64,000 bases of DNA, from positions 392,501 to 456,500 of the forward strand of contig NZ_LR134383.1 of the NCBI RefSeq assembly GCF_900637635.1, read 5' to 3'. How positions within the stretch are numbered: the stretch's first letter is position 1; every line of letters begins with the position of its first letter. The position numbers and the translations under genes were made by a program. Under the pieces are notes generated by a model, which saw only the letters and a list, made by a program, of their open reading frames with translations, was not told the DNA's origin and made no database searches. The DNA is from Legionella jordanis (GTDB lineage Bacteria; Pseudomonadota; Gammaproteobacteria; Legionellales; Legionellaceae). Positions 49,329-59,058 of this stretch are shown here, in pieces.

Positions 49329-49508
49329 ATGGACAAAACAAGCAAGCAACGAGTATTGGCTTATAAAAAATCAACCGAGATATCGGAAGAGGAACTGGGA
49401 GTGGTTTCGGGAGGTTCTAATGCCGGCATGACTCACGAGCGGAGCGTAAAGGGTACAGGACAAATTGGTAATGCTGATGTGCGTTATGATGAAGTATGGG
49501 ATTGGTAA
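49329..49508 (+). CDS. Predicted graspetide-type RiPP precursor with double-glycine leader
   Basis: 59 residues from ATG 49329 with a strong SD (GGAGG, 49320-49324); an upstream TTG is ignored. The leader (1-29) ends in ISEEELGVVSGG, the classic double-glycine processing site (L-S/E-x-E-L-x-x-V-x-GG). The 30-residue core (30-59) offers Ser30, Thr35, Ser39, Thr43 and Lys41 as nucleophiles and Glu37, Asp50, Asp54, Glu55 and Asp58 as acids; it ends VRYDEVWDW. An ATP-grasp ligase of the MvdC/MvdD type follows directly. The RYD segment slightly recalls marinostatin cores (RYPSD). No leader motif of microviridins (PFFARFL) is present. Product structure not known. Confidence 0.75.
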   Translation: MDKTSKQRVLAYKKSTEISEEELGVVSGGSNAGMTHERSVKGTGQIGNADVRYDEVWDW

Positions 49509-49513
49509 ACAGA

Positions 49514-49534
49514 AGCAGTAGTCCTACTACTGCT
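49514..49534 (+). terminator. 9-bp hairpin between precursor and ATP-grasp genes
   Basis: AGCAGTAGT (49514-49522) / ACTACTGCT (49526-49534) with a three-base loop, five bases after the precursor stop. No T run. In RiPP operons a hairpin here often attenuates or stabilises so that precursor mRNA exceeds that of the enzyme. Confidence 0.6.
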
Positions 49535-49569
49535 CTATTGTTCATAACTAATATGAGACAGGAATGATT

Positions 49570-50682
49570 ATGGCGGTATTAATTGTAACTGAACCTGATG
49601 ATTTTCATGCGGTAATTGTGCAATTAGCTCTAAAAGAAAAAGGAATTCCTTGTGATTTATTCTTTTCAGCAGACATGCCCAGCAAACAGGAAAATTCAAT
49701 TTTAATTAATAATGAGCAGTTAAGCTGGAGTTCCTTATGTGCGGATAAAGTCAACCACGATATGGCCTCTCCTGACTATTCCATCATCTGGTGGCGACGT
49801 CCAAGGCAACCTCATATACCCTCTGGATACGCTCATCAGGATGACTTAAAATTTATCAAACGTGAAAACCAAGTGTTTTTTCAGTCGATTCCGCATCTCC
49901 TTTCAAAGGAATCGTGGTGGATAAATCCCATTTCCTCGCAAAATAAAGTGAAGTCCAAGATATATCAACTTAAGTTAGCGAGGGAATGTGGGTTTAAGCT
50001 ACCCAATACATTAATATCTAATTCCCCTGACGATATTAAATCCTTTCTTCTCGATTCCGGTGCAACAGCAGTTGTTTATAAATCCTTCACTCCTAATTCC
50101 TGGCATGATGAGAATGGATTTAATTTGCTTTATACACAAAAAATAGAACTTGATGATCTTCCTGCAGACGAAATGGTTAGGATAGTACCGGGAATTTATC
50201 AACATTATGTAGAGAAATTATATGAGTTAAGGATTACTTGCTTTGGTTCACATATTAGTGCAATCAAGATTGATTCTCAAAACAGTAATATAAGTAAAAC
50301 GGACTGGAGAAAAACAGCAGCGAGCAGTTTAGAGTTAGATGAATCAGAAATTCCAAACCCGATTAAAGATTTAATTATTGTATATATGAAAAAGATGAAC
50401 ATTGTATTCGGTTGTTTCGATTTTATTGTGACTCCAGAAGAGGAATATGTATTCTTGGAAGTTAATGAACAAGGTCAATTTTTATGGATCGAAGACATCT
50501 TGCCCCAAACTCACTATCTAGATATCTTCTGTTCATTCATGACGAAGAGAAGCTTTAATTTTTCCTGGGTGCCTCATAAAAATGCCATCTGCCTTGCTGA
50601 TTATAATGGTGAAGCTCTAAAGATTGTTAATCACAACATTGATAATCATGTCTATTTAAACGAAATTAAGCGAACTGCATAA
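49570..50682 (+). CDS. ATP-grasp peptide ligase, MvdC/MvdD-type (graspetide synthetase)
   Basis: 370 residues from ATG 49570 (AGGA six bases upstream; an ATG at 49564 is too close to it). The pre-ATP-grasp domain has the WWRRP motif (74-78) of this family, followed by QNKVKSKIYQLKLARECGF and LPNTLISNSPDDI, ATP lysine region VVYKSF, LYELRITCFG and the metal-binding DFIV / FLEVNEQGQFLWIE. Such enzymes use ATP to form side-chain ester or amide bonds in the precursor's core. The gene overlaps the next by TAATG (1 base), so the two are translationally coupled. Confidence 0.85.
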   Translation: MAVLIVTEPDDFHAVIVQLALKEKGIPCDLFFSADMPSKQENSILINNEQLSWSSLCADKVNHDMASPDYSIIWWRRPRQPHIPSGYAHQDDLKFIKRENQVFFQSIPHLLSKESWWINPISSQNKVKSKIYQLKLARECGFKLPNTLISNSPDDIKSFLLDSGATAVVYKSFTPNSWHDENGFNLLYTQKIELDDLPADEMVRIVPGIYQHYVEKLYELRITCFGSHISAIKIDSQNSNISKTDWRKTAASSLELDESEIPNPIKDLIIVYMKKMNIVFGCFDFIVTPEEEYVFLEVNEQGQFLWIEDILPQTHYLDIFCSFMTKRSFNFSWVPHKNAICLADYNGEALKIVNHNIDNHVYLNEIKRTA

Positions 50683-51764
50683 TGAACAAAATCTTTAAAA
50701 TCTTAATCCTAACCTTCTATTTTAATGATCTTTTTTCAGCCAATGCCATCATTGATCTGTACGGTGTTGATGAGCCAATCGCGTCAAAAATAATTAGGCA
50801 ATCTAACGCAAACATTCAAAGATATGTTGAAATGGAATCAAATATGGGAGCTGTTAGTCCTGATAAAATGGACGATGCACTCTCAAAGCATTTGAAATTG
50901 CATGATCAAATCATTAACCAAATAAAAAAATATGGCGATTTTAGCTTTGTTGATATTTCAATTATTTATTACCCAGATAAAAACACAAGATATACGACGA
51001 TTGATATTGTCCCTTCATCAGAAATGTTTCGTATTCCCAACCCCCCTAAAAGAAAAATTGATAAAGAGCTAGTTTTAAATACTGAAACTAAAAACCTATT
51101 TAAATTATGGTCTCGGTATAACGAGGATAACATCAGCTTAATAAATAAGGGGACCTTTAGCTCGAAACAACAAGCTTGTCCTGTAGTGCATTGTATTTGG
51201 GGGTTTGATAAAAAAGAGCTCAATGAATATTTACCGAAATTTAGAACTTTAGCTAGCAAAAATATCAATCAGCTTAAGAATTTTATTCGCCTAAGCTCCA
51301 ATGATGAAGAGCGCGGTGATGCAATATTTCTTTTAGCTCATTCCGATGATTACAGGTCAACGGCTTCATTTTTATTCGACTATGTGAATGATGAGAGCGC
51401 GGTGGTGAGAAATAACTCCCTTCGAGTAATTGCCGGCATTTTGTCTACTCATAAAATAGATGATTTACCGCTACAAAAAATAATAGAAGCCTTAAATTAC
51501 CCCTTGGTTACAGATAGGAATAAGGCGGCAAATGTCTTATATCATGCTGCACATAATGATGCCACGACACATGAGCAAATAATAACAGGGGCAGGCAATA
51601 TCCTCGTTAATTTACTTAAATTAAAACAGCCTAATAATCATAACCCAGCTTACCTTACCCTTAAAGAAATTAGCCATCAAAATTATTCTGAATACGATTA
51701 TCAACATTGGCAAGAATGGATTGATTCAAGAAAAAATGAATTAAACAAGCCTAAACGGATATGA
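50682..51764 (+). CDS. Exported HEAT-like protein of the RiPP operon
   Basis: 360 residues with an N-terminal hydrophobic stretch (about 1-22, ILILTFYFNDLFSANA) that reads as a signal peptide. Residues 190-300 contain alpha-helical repeats with HEAT-like spacing (DAIFLLAHSDDYRSTASFLF; NNSLRVIAGILST). A pair of Cys in ACPVVHCIWGF could form a disulfide. Start overlaps the ligase stop. Role unknown: perhaps partner of the mature peptide, export aid or immunity factor in the periplasm. Third gene of the operon. Confidence 0.6.
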   Translation: MNKIFKILILTFYFNDLFSANAIIDLYGVDEPIASKIIRQSNANIQRYVEMESNMGAVSPDKMDDALSKHLKLHDQIINQIKKYGDFSFVDISIIYYPDKNTRYTTIDIVPSSEMFRIPNPPKRKIDKELVLNTETKNLFKLWSRYNEDNISLINKGTFSSKQQACPVVHCIWGFDKKELNEYLPKFRTLASKNINQLKNFIRLSSNDEERGDAIFLLAHSDDYRSTASFLFDYVNDESAVVRNNSLRVIAGILSTHKIDDLPLQKIIEALNYPLVTDRNKAANVLYHAAHNDATTHEQIITGAGNILVNLLKLKQPNNHNPAYLTLKEISHQNYSEYDYQHWQEWIDSRKNELNKPKRI

Positions 51765-52261
51765 GTATTAAAATGAAAAGCCCCTCCTATTTCAAAGCAT
51801 TTTATGTGACCGGAAAGCATAAAAGACTTGATACATTTATCATTCATTTAATTAATTGATTACCCTTATAGTTTAACTTGGCCCAGTTTGCTGAGTATGG
51901 ATGTATTTATTTTTCATTTCTTAAATTACTGTTCGGTAAATTGCTTGGGAATAAGGGCTTAATAATTGCCTCATTAGCCTATTCATCGTTTTTATATACA
52001 GAAAGCATATTGGGTTCAAATAATTGAATAGCTCATAAGATCTTGCTTCTTTACATGTTTACGGATCTATTGATCTAATATTAAAGAGTCTGGACTGAAC
52101 TTATCTAAAGAATATCTGCAGCTTTAAAGTTGTTGACCAGTGGAAATATCAAGAAGGTATAACAAATTAATTGCTTTAACTCACCATTTATTGGCAATGG
52201 TTGTTATTTCTAAGTGCTCCATGGGTCAGGAAGAAAAATTCTGTAACCGCTAAGATTTTAT
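51765..52261. other. 497-base AT-rich gene-free region between the RiPP operon and the tRNA
   Basis: No coding frame with support; a 28-codon frame from 51773 lacks similarity or ribosome site. I looked for copies of the tRNA 3' end that would mark an element boundary and saw none. No clear terminator after the operon. Confidence 0.5.
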
Positions 52262-52338
<77 letters not shown>

Positions 52339-52422
52339 GGAGAGTTGCCATTCTAATCGTTATGGCGGTGAATTGCCACTAAAATTTTGATTTTAATCCA
52401 GAACAGCCTGGTTTTGATTTGT

Positions 52423-52460
52423 TGGTTCTGATGCACATCTTTGGATTTTCATCAGAACCA
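52423..52460 (-). terminator. Long hairpin downstream of rpoD
   Basis: 11-bp perfect stem TGGTTCTGATG / CATCAGAACCA with a 16-base loop, 25 bases past the rpoD stop. No T run on either strand, so it may act as a 3'-end protector or as a weak terminator. Confidence 0.45.
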
Positions 52461-52484
52461 GTATAGCAAAGTTATTGCTTGATT

Positions 52485-54365
52485 TTAAGCGTCGTCGCCT
52501 TCGAGGAAGCTTCTCAGTTTTTCTGAACGGGAGGGATGACGTAGTTTGCGCAGTGCCTTGGCTTCGATTTGGCGGATGCGCTCGCGGGTTACGTCAAATT
52601 GCTTGCCGACTTCTTCCAGCGTGTGGTCGGTATTCATTTCAATACCAAAACGCATGCGAAGAACCTTGGCTTCCCTTGGTGTCAATGTTTCAAGGATTTC
52701 CAGAGTGGCTTCGCGAAGTCCTTCAGCCGTGGCTGCGTCAATGGGGGATTCCATGTTGCTGTCTTCGATGAAATCGCCTAAGTGGGAATCATCGTCATCG
52801 CCAACGGGAGTTTCCATGGAGATGGGTTCTTTGGCAATTTTTAAGACCTTGCGAATCTTATCTTCGCTCAAATCCATTTTGACTGCCAATTCCTCAGGAG
52901 TGGCTTCACGACCAGTTTCTTGCAAAATTTGTCTTGAAATGCGATTGAGCTTGTTAATGGTTTCAATCATGTGCACTGGGATTCGAATGGTACGGGCTTG
53001 ATCCGCGATGGAGCGGGTTATAGCCTGACGAATCCACCAGGTCGCATAGGTTGAGAACTTATAACCGCGTCGGTATTCAAATTTATCAACGGCCTTCATC
53101 AATCCAATGTTACCTTCTTGAATCAGGTCGAGGAATTGCAAACCGCGGTTGGTGTATTTTTTAGCGATTGAAATCACCAGACGCAAGTTCGCTTCCACCA
53201 TTTCTTTCTTGGCGCGTCTTGCTTTGGCTTCACCAATGGACATTTTGCGGTTGATGTCTTTGATTTCGCTAATTTTTAAGCCATATTCCTCTTCGAAGCT
53301 GGCTAATTTAGCCTGTAGGCGCAAAATCTCTTCACGGAATTCTTCAATGCGCGACAAATCAAGTTTTTTGCCATGTTTGCTGATGATGGTCTCAAGCCAT
53401 GATAAATCGGTTTCTTGGCCTGGGAATGTTTCAATAAACAGCTTACGCGGAATTTTGGCTTTCTCAATGCAAAGGCGCATGATGTTGCGTTCGAATTCAC
53501 GGATGTGATTACGCAACTGCCGAAAATGTCTGGTTAAACGATCCACTTGTCTCGAAGTCAATTTTAACTTCAGGAAGGAATCAGACATTTTATCCAGCAG
53601 TTCAATAGTGTGGGCTGAAGTGCGGCCATGCTCTTTTAACGCCTTCATGGAGATTTCAAAATTTTCGCGCAATTCGTCAAAGTAAATTTTGGCCTGTTCG
53701 GGATTTGGGCCTTCGTCGGCTTCACTCAAGCCGCCTTCACCGTCTTCGTCTTCTTCCTCTTCCAAGGCCGCGGCAATGTCGATGTCTGCTTCGGAATCTT
53801 CGAGCATGGAACCAATGCTGGAGGGAGGGGCTTCTTCATCCACGTCGGAGAAGCCGCTGATGATTTCGCTTAAGCGAATTTCTTCATTAAGAACGCGGTC
53901 GTAATCTTCAAGCACCAGCTGCACCGTCTCTGGGTAGTGGGCTAAGGATTTGAGAACCTGGTAGATGCCTTCCTCGATGCGTTTGGCAATACGAATTTCG
54001 CCTTCGCGGGTGAGGAGTTCTACTGTACCCATTTCGCGCATATACATTCGCACCGGGTCAGTGGTTCGTCCAGTTTCTTTGTCGACTGAGGCAAGTACAG
54101 CAGCTGCCTCCTCAACGTCTTCTGGCGCCTCTTCGGTTGTGCCCAGGAGTGCTAATTCATCCTCACTGGGAGAAACCTCGAAGACTTTAATGTTCATGCC
54201 TTCTAACATACTAATGATGACATCGAAATGTTCGGTGTCGACAATGTTAGGTAACAAGTCGTTTATTTGGGCATAGGTTAGGTAATTTTGATCTTTACCT
54301 AAGCGGATGACTTTGGTGATCTGCGAGTGCTGCTGTTCTTGGTCATTCATAGTCGTCATAGGCAT
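52485..54365 (-). CDS. rpoD: RNA polymerase sigma factor RpoD (sigma70)
   Basis: 626 residues, the usual length. Region 1.1 at the N terminus, an acidic non-conserved stretch ([11 protein letters not shown]) near 185-200, region 2 ([40 protein letters not shown]) and region 4 ([31 protein letters not shown]). Recognises the -35/-10 boxes of most housekeeping promoters. Last gene of the rpsU-yqeY-dnaG-rpoD operon. The first Met is one of three close candidates. Confidence 0.98.
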   Translation of the reverse strand: MPMTTMNDQEQQHSQITKVIRLGKDQNYLTYAQINDLLPNIVDTEHFDVIISMLEGMNIKVFEVSPSEDELALLGTTEEAPEDVEEAAAVLASVDKETGRTTDPVRMYMREMGTVELLTREGEIRIAKRIEEGIYQVLKSLAHYPETVQLVLEDYDRVLNEEIRLSEIISGFSDVDEEAPPSSIGSMLEDSEADIDIAAALEEEEDEDGEGGLSEADEGPNPEQAKIYFDELRENFEISMKALKEHGRTSAHTIELLDKMSDSFLKLKLTSRQVDRLTRHFRQLRNHIREFERNIMRLCIEKAKIPRKLFIETFPGQETDLSWLETIISKHGKKLDLSRIEEFREEILRLQAKLASFEEEYGLKISEIKDINRKMSIGEAKARRAKKEMVEANLRLVISIAKKYTNRGLQFLDLIQEGNIGLMKAVDKFEYRRGYKFSTYATWWIRQAITRSIADQARTIRIPVHMIETINKLNRISRQILQETGREATPEELAVKMDLSEDKIRKVLKIAKEPISMETPVGDDDDSHLGDFIEDSNMESPIDAATAEGLREATLEILETLTPREAKVLRMRFGIEMNTDHTLEEVGKQFDVTRERIRQIEAKALRKLRHPSRSEKLRSFLEGDDA

Positions 54366-54452
54366 TTGCTGAGGTTAAGGGGCTACAAAAAGGTTTTGAT
54401 TATAAACCTGCACGGACAAACTTGCCAGTAAATTTTGCGTTATTTTTTATCA

Positions 54453-56171
54453 TCAATCATTAGAGGCTTTCTGCTTAAGCATTTCCTGTAATTTTAACCT
54501 CTCTGATAAAGTTAAGCCTTGATTACGTGATTTTTCAATATATGAGTTAATTTTATTCTCTAAGTTCTGTTTTTGCAAAAGCAAAATAATATCAATAAAT
54601 TCCTTGCTCATCGCTTGTTCCGGGACTTGATGATCCCAGCCGGCCAATTTTGTTAGAGCGTCAAAGAAAGGGCTGGCTCGCCAAAGCTCAATCAAAAAAG
54701 CGGTGTTCGCTTGCGGATAGTCCTTGATCTGCTGGATTAAGGTTTGCAATATCTCTTGTTCTTTTCCTTCCAGCCACTCAGGATTAAAATGTTCCTGACA
54801 AGCTTTAAAAATTTCAGGGTGTTGGATGAGCAGGGCGATAGCCATGCGAATGGGGGTTCGGGAAATGGATTTCACATGAATCGCCGATTCGGTTTTATTC
54901 GTAATCATCTGGTCGAGGCGATGGCTTTCAATGTGGCTTATCCGGGCGAGTTCATCAAACAATAGCTGCTTATAGGGGCTATCTTGAATCTTAAGGAGAT
55001 AGGGTTTGGCTGCGTTGATGAGCTGGCTTTTGCCGGCTACGGAATGGAGGTCAAGTTGCTGTGAGATGCTCTCTAGAAAAAACTGGTTTAAAGGTTTTGC
55101 TCGATGCAATCGTTCTTTAAAGCGCTCACTGCCTTCTTCGCGCACTAAACTATCCGGATCATGCCCCTCGGGCAGAAAAATGAAGCTGGCGTTTAAACCG
55201 CTGTGCAATTGAGGGAGGCAGCTTTCGAGGGCCCGCCAGGCTGCTTGGCGGCCGGCATTATCCCCATCAAAGCAAAAGATGAGTTTCTGACTGTATTTAG
55301 ACAACAATTGAATGTGATAAATGCTGGTTGCTGTTCCTAGGGCGGCAACGGCATTGAAAATGCCATGCTGCGCCAGAGCAATGACGTCCATATATCCTTC
55401 AACAATGAGAATGTGATCAACTGACTTTTGAGATTTCAAAATTTGATGAAGGCCATAAAGTTCACGGCTTTTTTGAAAAATAATGGTTTCGGGAGAATTT
55501 AAATACTTCGGTTTTTGTGAGGAGGCAATGGCTCGCCCACCAAAGCCAATGATTCTGCCATGACGATCATGGATGGGGAACATGATGCGATCCCGATATC
55601 GATCGTAGGTTTTACCGTCATTTTTTTCAATCAGCATGCCTGTGGTAATTAATTCAGCCCGATGCCTTTTGAAATATTTTTCCAGGGTTTGCCATTCTGC
55701 TGGGGCATAACCCAGCTGATATAGTTTAGCTATCTCACCGCTTAGGCCTCTTTGCTTTAAATAAGCAATGGCCGCTTCTCCTTTGGCTTTCAACAGCTTC
55801 TGGTAGAGTTGGCTCACCTGGGAGAGCAATTGATATAAGCTTAAGGATTGCTGTTGCTTCTCACTGCGTCCTTCTCTTGGAATTTGCAGACCTATACGTG
55901 AGGCCAAGGTTTCTACGGCTTCAACAAAACCCTGGTTTAAATAATTCATGATGAAGCTAATTGCATTACCACTCGCGCCACAACCAAAACAATGGTAAAA
56001 CTGCTTTTTGGCCACGACATTAAAGGAAGGGGTTTTTTCGTTGTGGAATGGGCAGCAAGCTACAAAGCTGTGACCTGCTTTTTTTAATGGGACATAGCCA
56101 TCAATTAGCTCAATAATGTCTGTACGAGTAAGAAGCTCATCGATGAATGGCTGAGGAATTAAGCCAGACAT
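54453..56171 (-). CDS. dnaG: DNA primase
   Basis: 572 residues. The zinc finger has CCPFHNEKTPSF with FYHCFGCGASG, and the TOPRIM core has ILIVEGYMDVIAL, ALGTA and FCFDGDNAGRQAA. The C-terminal helicase-binding domain is present. Synthesises RNA primers at the fork. Second to last of the macromolecular-synthesis operon, 6 bases from yqeY. Confidence 0.97.
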   Translation of the reverse strand: MSGLIPQPFIDELLTRTDIIELIDGYVPLKKAGHSFVACCPFHNEKTPSFNVVAKKQFYHCFGCGASGNAISFIMNYLNQGFVEAVETLASRIGLQIPREGRSEKQQQSLSLYQLLSQVSQLYQKLLKAKGEAAIAYLKQRGLSGEIAKLYQLGYAPAEWQTLEKYFKRHRAELITTGMLIEKNDGKTYDRYRDRIMFPIHDRHGRIIGFGGRAIASSQKPKYLNSPETIIFQKSRELYGLHQILKSQKSVDHILIVEGYMDVIALAQHGIFNAVAALGTATSIYHIQLLSKYSQKLIFCFDGDNAGRQAAWRALESCLPQLHSGLNASFIFLPEGHDPDSLVREEGSERFKERLHRAKPLNQFFLESISQQLDLHSVAGKSQLINAAKPYLLKIQDSPYKQLLFDELARISHIESHRLDQMITNKTESAIHVKSISRTPIRMAIALLIQHPEIFKACQEHFNPEWLEGKEQEILQTLIQQIKDYPQANTAFLIELWRASPFFDALTKLAGWDHQVPEQAMSKEFIDIILLLQKQNLENKINSYIEKSRNQGLTLSERLKLQEMLKQKASND

Positions 56172-56177
56172 GATGGT

Positions 56178-56624
56178 CTATTGGCTCAATTTGGCCTTAA
56201 TTAGCGCACTGACTTTGGCCATATCGGCTCGGCCTTGGAGCTCGGGTTTAAGAATAGCCATGACCTTACCCATATCACTCATTTTTTCAGCGGCCACTTG
56301 GCTAATCGCTTTAGTGATTAGAGTCTCGATTTCTGTTTCTGACAAAGGTTCTGGCAGGTATTGGTTGATTAACTCTAATTCAAATTGCTCCTGGGAAACC
56401 AAATCGTCTCGACCGGCAGCTTTAAATTGGGCAATGGATTCTTTTCTTTGCTTGGCTAGCTTATCAAGGATGACAAGCATGCGTTCATCATCAACGGTAA
56501 TTCTTTCGTCGACTTCTACTTGCTTAACCGCAGCAGTAATAAGGCGTAGCGTATCCAGTTTCGATTTTTCTCTGGCACGCATGGCGTCTTTGATATCACT
56601 GCTAATGCGGTCTTTAATAGTCAT
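56178..56624 (-). CDS. yqeY: GatB/YqeY domain protein
   Basis: 148 residues: KDRISSDIKDAMRAREKSKLDTLRLI and MGKVMAILKPELQGRADMAKVSALIK are the family's ends. Related to the tail of amidotransferase subunit GatB that holds tRNA; stand-alone role unknown. Two-base gap after rpsU and six before dnaG. Confidence 0.92.
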   Translation of the reverse strand: MTIKDRISSDIKDAMRAREKSKLDTLRLITAAVKQVEVDERITVDDERMLVILDKLAKQRKESIAQFKAAGRDDLVSQEQFELELINQYLPEPLSETEIETLITKAISQVAAEKMSDMGKVMAILKPELQGRADMAKVSALIKAKLSQ

Positions 56625-56626
56625 GA

Positions 56627-56860
56627 TTACTTGCGTCTGTGTTTGGCATTACGGCGGGCAGAAACAGCAACGTCACGAGAGATTTTTTTGAGGTGACGTT
56701 TAACGGCTGCAGCTTGCTTACGTTTGCGCTCAGCAGTTGGCTTTTCATAAAATTCGCGACGGCGTAATTCAGTTAGAATACCTGCTTTTTCACAAGAACG
56801 CTTAAAGCGACGTAATGCATATTCAGGATTTTCGCCTTCTTTAACACGAACGGTAGGCAT
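56627..56860 (-). CDS. rpsU: 30S ribosomal protein S21
   Basis: 77 residues, six more than in E. coli. The conserved [34 protein letters not shown] and basic C terminus are present. Needed for translation initiation on the 30S platform. First gene of the operon, with a strong promoter upstream at 56903-56931. Confidence 0.97.
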   Translation of the reverse strand: MPTVRVKEGENPEYALRRFKRSCEKAGILTELRRREFYEKPTAERKRKQAAAVKRHLKKISRDVAVSARRNAKHRRK

Positions 56861-56902
56861 TAACTTATTTCCTCTGATTAAATTTAATATAATAGGCTGG
56901 CA

Positions 56903-56931
56903 ATTCTAGTGCCACTTAGGGCGGTCGTCAA
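56903..56931 (-). promoter_or_regulatory. Sigma70 promoter of the rpsU operon
   Basis: On the minus strand TTGACG (56931-56926), 17-base spacer, TAGAAT (56908-56903): ten of twelve consensus positions. Transcription would start about 35 bases before the rpsU start codon. Confidence 0.8.
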
Positions 56932-57090
56932 GTTTTATATGCTGCCAATGTAAATAATAAAACCATTAAATACGATAAAGTATAATGAATTGAGCTCAAA
57001 GCGGCAAAGCAGAGCCAGCCTGTTTTTATAATGTCGCAGTGGTAAGCGCTGGAATTTAAGGGGATCTTAACATCCTTTTGGCATTGTGCC

Positions 57091-57119
57091 TTGGTGTTCT
57101 GAGCCCTATCTTTTATAAT
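57091..57119 (+). promoter_or_regulatory. Sigma70 promoter of tsaD
   Basis: TTGGTG (57091-57096), 17-base spacer, TATAAT (57114-57119), 25 bases before ATG 57145. The -10 is perfect, so the mRNA leader is short (about 19 bases). Confidence 0.75.
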
Positions 57120-57144
57120 GCTAAGTTTTGGAAGGTATAAACCA

Positions 57145-58158
57145 ATGCGAGTTTTAGGTATTGAATCGTCTTGTGATGAAACCGGCATTGCTATTTATGA
57201 TTCAGAACAAGGTTTGCTGGCTCATGCCTTACATTCGCAGATTGCAATCCATCAGCAGTACGGCGGGGTAGTTCCCGAGCTGGCTTCTCGTGATCATGTT
57301 AAATATTTGGTGTCCTTGACGGATGAGGCTTTAAAACAGGCTCAATTAAGTAAAAAGGATATGGATGCAATTGCCTATACGGCAGGTCCAGGTCTTATCG
57401 GCGCTTTGCTAACAGGCGCCTGTTTTGCAAAAAGTCTGGCTTTGGCCCTTAATATTCCCGCTTTGGCTATCCATCATCTGGAAGCGCATTTATTGGCAGC
57501 CAAACTGGATTCAAAAGAACTTGATTTCCCCTTCCTGGCGTTGCTGGTGTCGGGGGGGCACACGCAATTTATAGAGGCCCAATCTTTGGGAAATTATAAA
57601 ATCCTGGGTGAAACATTGGACGATGCTGTGGGTGAGGCTTTCGATAAAACTGCCAAATTGATGGGTTTACCTTATCCAGGTGGGGCCATGTTGGCGGCAC
57701 TGGCTGACCAGGCAAGCACGGTTGATATACAGGAATTGTCGTCATTTCCCCGTCCCATGACGGATAGGCCAGGTTTGGATTTTAGTTTTAGTGGTTTAAA
57801 AACGCATGCTTTAACGGCTTGGAACGCAAGTCAAAAAGATGAACGGGCCAAGATTGCGATTGCCAAAGCCTTTCAAGATGCAGTAGTTGATACTTTATTC
57901 ATCAAATGCAAACGAGCCCTTCAGCAAACGGCTGAGCGGGATTTAGTGGTGGCAGGTGGTGTTGGGGCCAATAAAGCCTTAAGAAATTCATTAACAAAAT
58001 TGATGCAGGACTTGGGGGGCAGAATATTCTTTCCTCGCCCTGAATACTGCACAGACAATGGCGCCATGGTGGCTTATGCGGGTTGTCTTCATTTGCTTGG
58101 GGGAAAAAAAGATGTTTCTTCAGCGATTGAAGTCAAAGCGCGCTGGCCATTAGCCTAG
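57145..58158 (+). CDS. tsaD: tRNA N6-adenosine threonylcarbamoyltransferase
   Basis: 337 residues from ATG 57145 with SD GGAAGG; a frame to 57118 would begin inside the -10 box. Metal His pair HHLEAH, ATP site [18 protein letters not shown] and [10 protein letters not shown]. With TsaB, TsaC and TsaE it makes t6A37 in ANN-decoding tRNAs. Confidence 0.97.
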   Translation: MRVLGIESSCDETGIAIYDSEQGLLAHALHSQIAIHQQYGGVVPELASRDHVKYLVSLTDEALKQAQLSKKDMDAIAYTAGPGLIGALLTGACFAKSLALALNIPALAIHHLEAHLLAAKLDSKELDFPFLALLVSGGHTQFIEAQSLGNYKILGETLDDAVGEAFDKTAKLMGLPYPGGAMLAALADQASTVDIQELSSFPRPMTDRPGLDFSFSGLKTHALTAWNASQKDERAKIAIAKAFQDAVVDTLFIKCKRALQQTAERDLVVAGGVGANKALRNSLTKLMQDLGGRIFFPRPEYCTDNGAMVAYAGCLHLLGGKKDVSSAIEVKARWPLA

Positions 58159-58170
58159 CGCGCGACCACT

Positions 58171-58926
58171 CTAGCCGGCATTGCCCGGTTTATTAATGAC
58201 CTCAGACTCAGCTGTGTGTTCAGTCAAGGGGGCTTGCGGTGCAGATTCCGTACTGTTTTGCTCCAGCTCCTCCTCCTGTTCTTCTTCAATCAAGGTTTCT
58301 GTAATTTCATCTTCTAAAGACGCTGATCTGCTCCCAATTTTAGGTTCCTGATGATCCATCAAACGGGTAATATTATTGCGGTGCTTATAAATGATAAAGA
58401 TGGTTATAAAAAATAAAGGGGGAAAGAGCAAAAAACCATTGGGCGTAAAGAGTGCATACCATGGTGCCATAATCATGGAAATGATAGAGGCTAAAGACGA
58501 GTAGCGGGTAAAATTAGCCACTACTAGCCAGGTGGCAATGACTACAACGCCAAGAATGAAATGCAAACCTAACAAAGCCCCCAGGGCAGTTGCAACGCCT
58601 TTTCCTCCGCGAAAATCAAAAAAGGCGGGGAACATATGCCCTAAAACAGCGGCAAAACAGGTAAACCCTAAAGTGACAGGGCCTGCGCCTAACAACCCTG
58701 CTAATAACACGGGTAAAAAGCCCTTTAACATATCGCCTACCAGCACGATTGCTGCGTATTGTCTACCAGCCAATCTCAGAACATTGGTTGCGCCTGGGTT
58801 TTTCGACCCAGTGGTTCGCGGATCGGGTAAAGAAAACAGTTTGCTGACAACAATGGCAGAACAGATGGAACCTGCTAAATAACCCAGCACAACCACAAAA
58901 AGAAACAACAGGGCTGATAACATCAC
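58171..58926 (-). CDS. plsY: Glycerol-3-phosphate acyltransferase PlsY, with acidic C-terminal tail
   Basis: 251 residues; the enzyme (1-200) has five or more membrane helices and the three motifs SKNPGATNVLRL, GHMFPAFFDFRGGKG and KHRNNITRL. It transfers acyl from acyl-phosphate to glycerol 3-phosphate. The last about 50 residues are acidic and Gln/Glu-rich (EEEQEEELEQNS), absent from most family members, probably a disordered cytosolic tail. Convergent with tsaD, 12 bases apart. Confidence 0.93.
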   Translation of the reverse strand: MMLSALLFLFVVVLGYLAGSICSAIVVSKLFSLPDPRTTGSKNPGATNVLRLAGRQYAAIVLVGDMLKGFLPVLLAGLLGAGPVTLGFTCFAAVLGHMFPAFFDFRGGKGVATALGALLGLHFILGVVVIATWLVVANFTRYSSLASIISMIMAPWYALFTPNGFLLFPPLFFITIFIIYKHRNNITRLMDHQEPKIGSRSASLEDEITETLIEEEQEEELEQNSTESAPQAPLTEHTAESEVINKPGNAG

Positions 58927-59058
58927 GCCTCCTCGAATTGAGAAAAAGTCTCATTATTCATGAAAGAGAAATCATTGTGAAGACATGTCAAATTATAGAC
59001 CTATTTCTTGCTAAGAATAAGTCCTCTCCTTTACTGAAAAATCTTGGCAACAATACTG

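Noticed and set aside
51773..51859. 28-codon frame after the RiPP operon
   Set aside because: No SD, no similarity noted; composition like surrounding non-coding DNA.
52546..54276. Ser- and Arg-rich plus-strand frames opposite rpoD
   Set aside because: Shadows of a highly conserved gene; acidic sigma regions give Ser-rich antisense frames.
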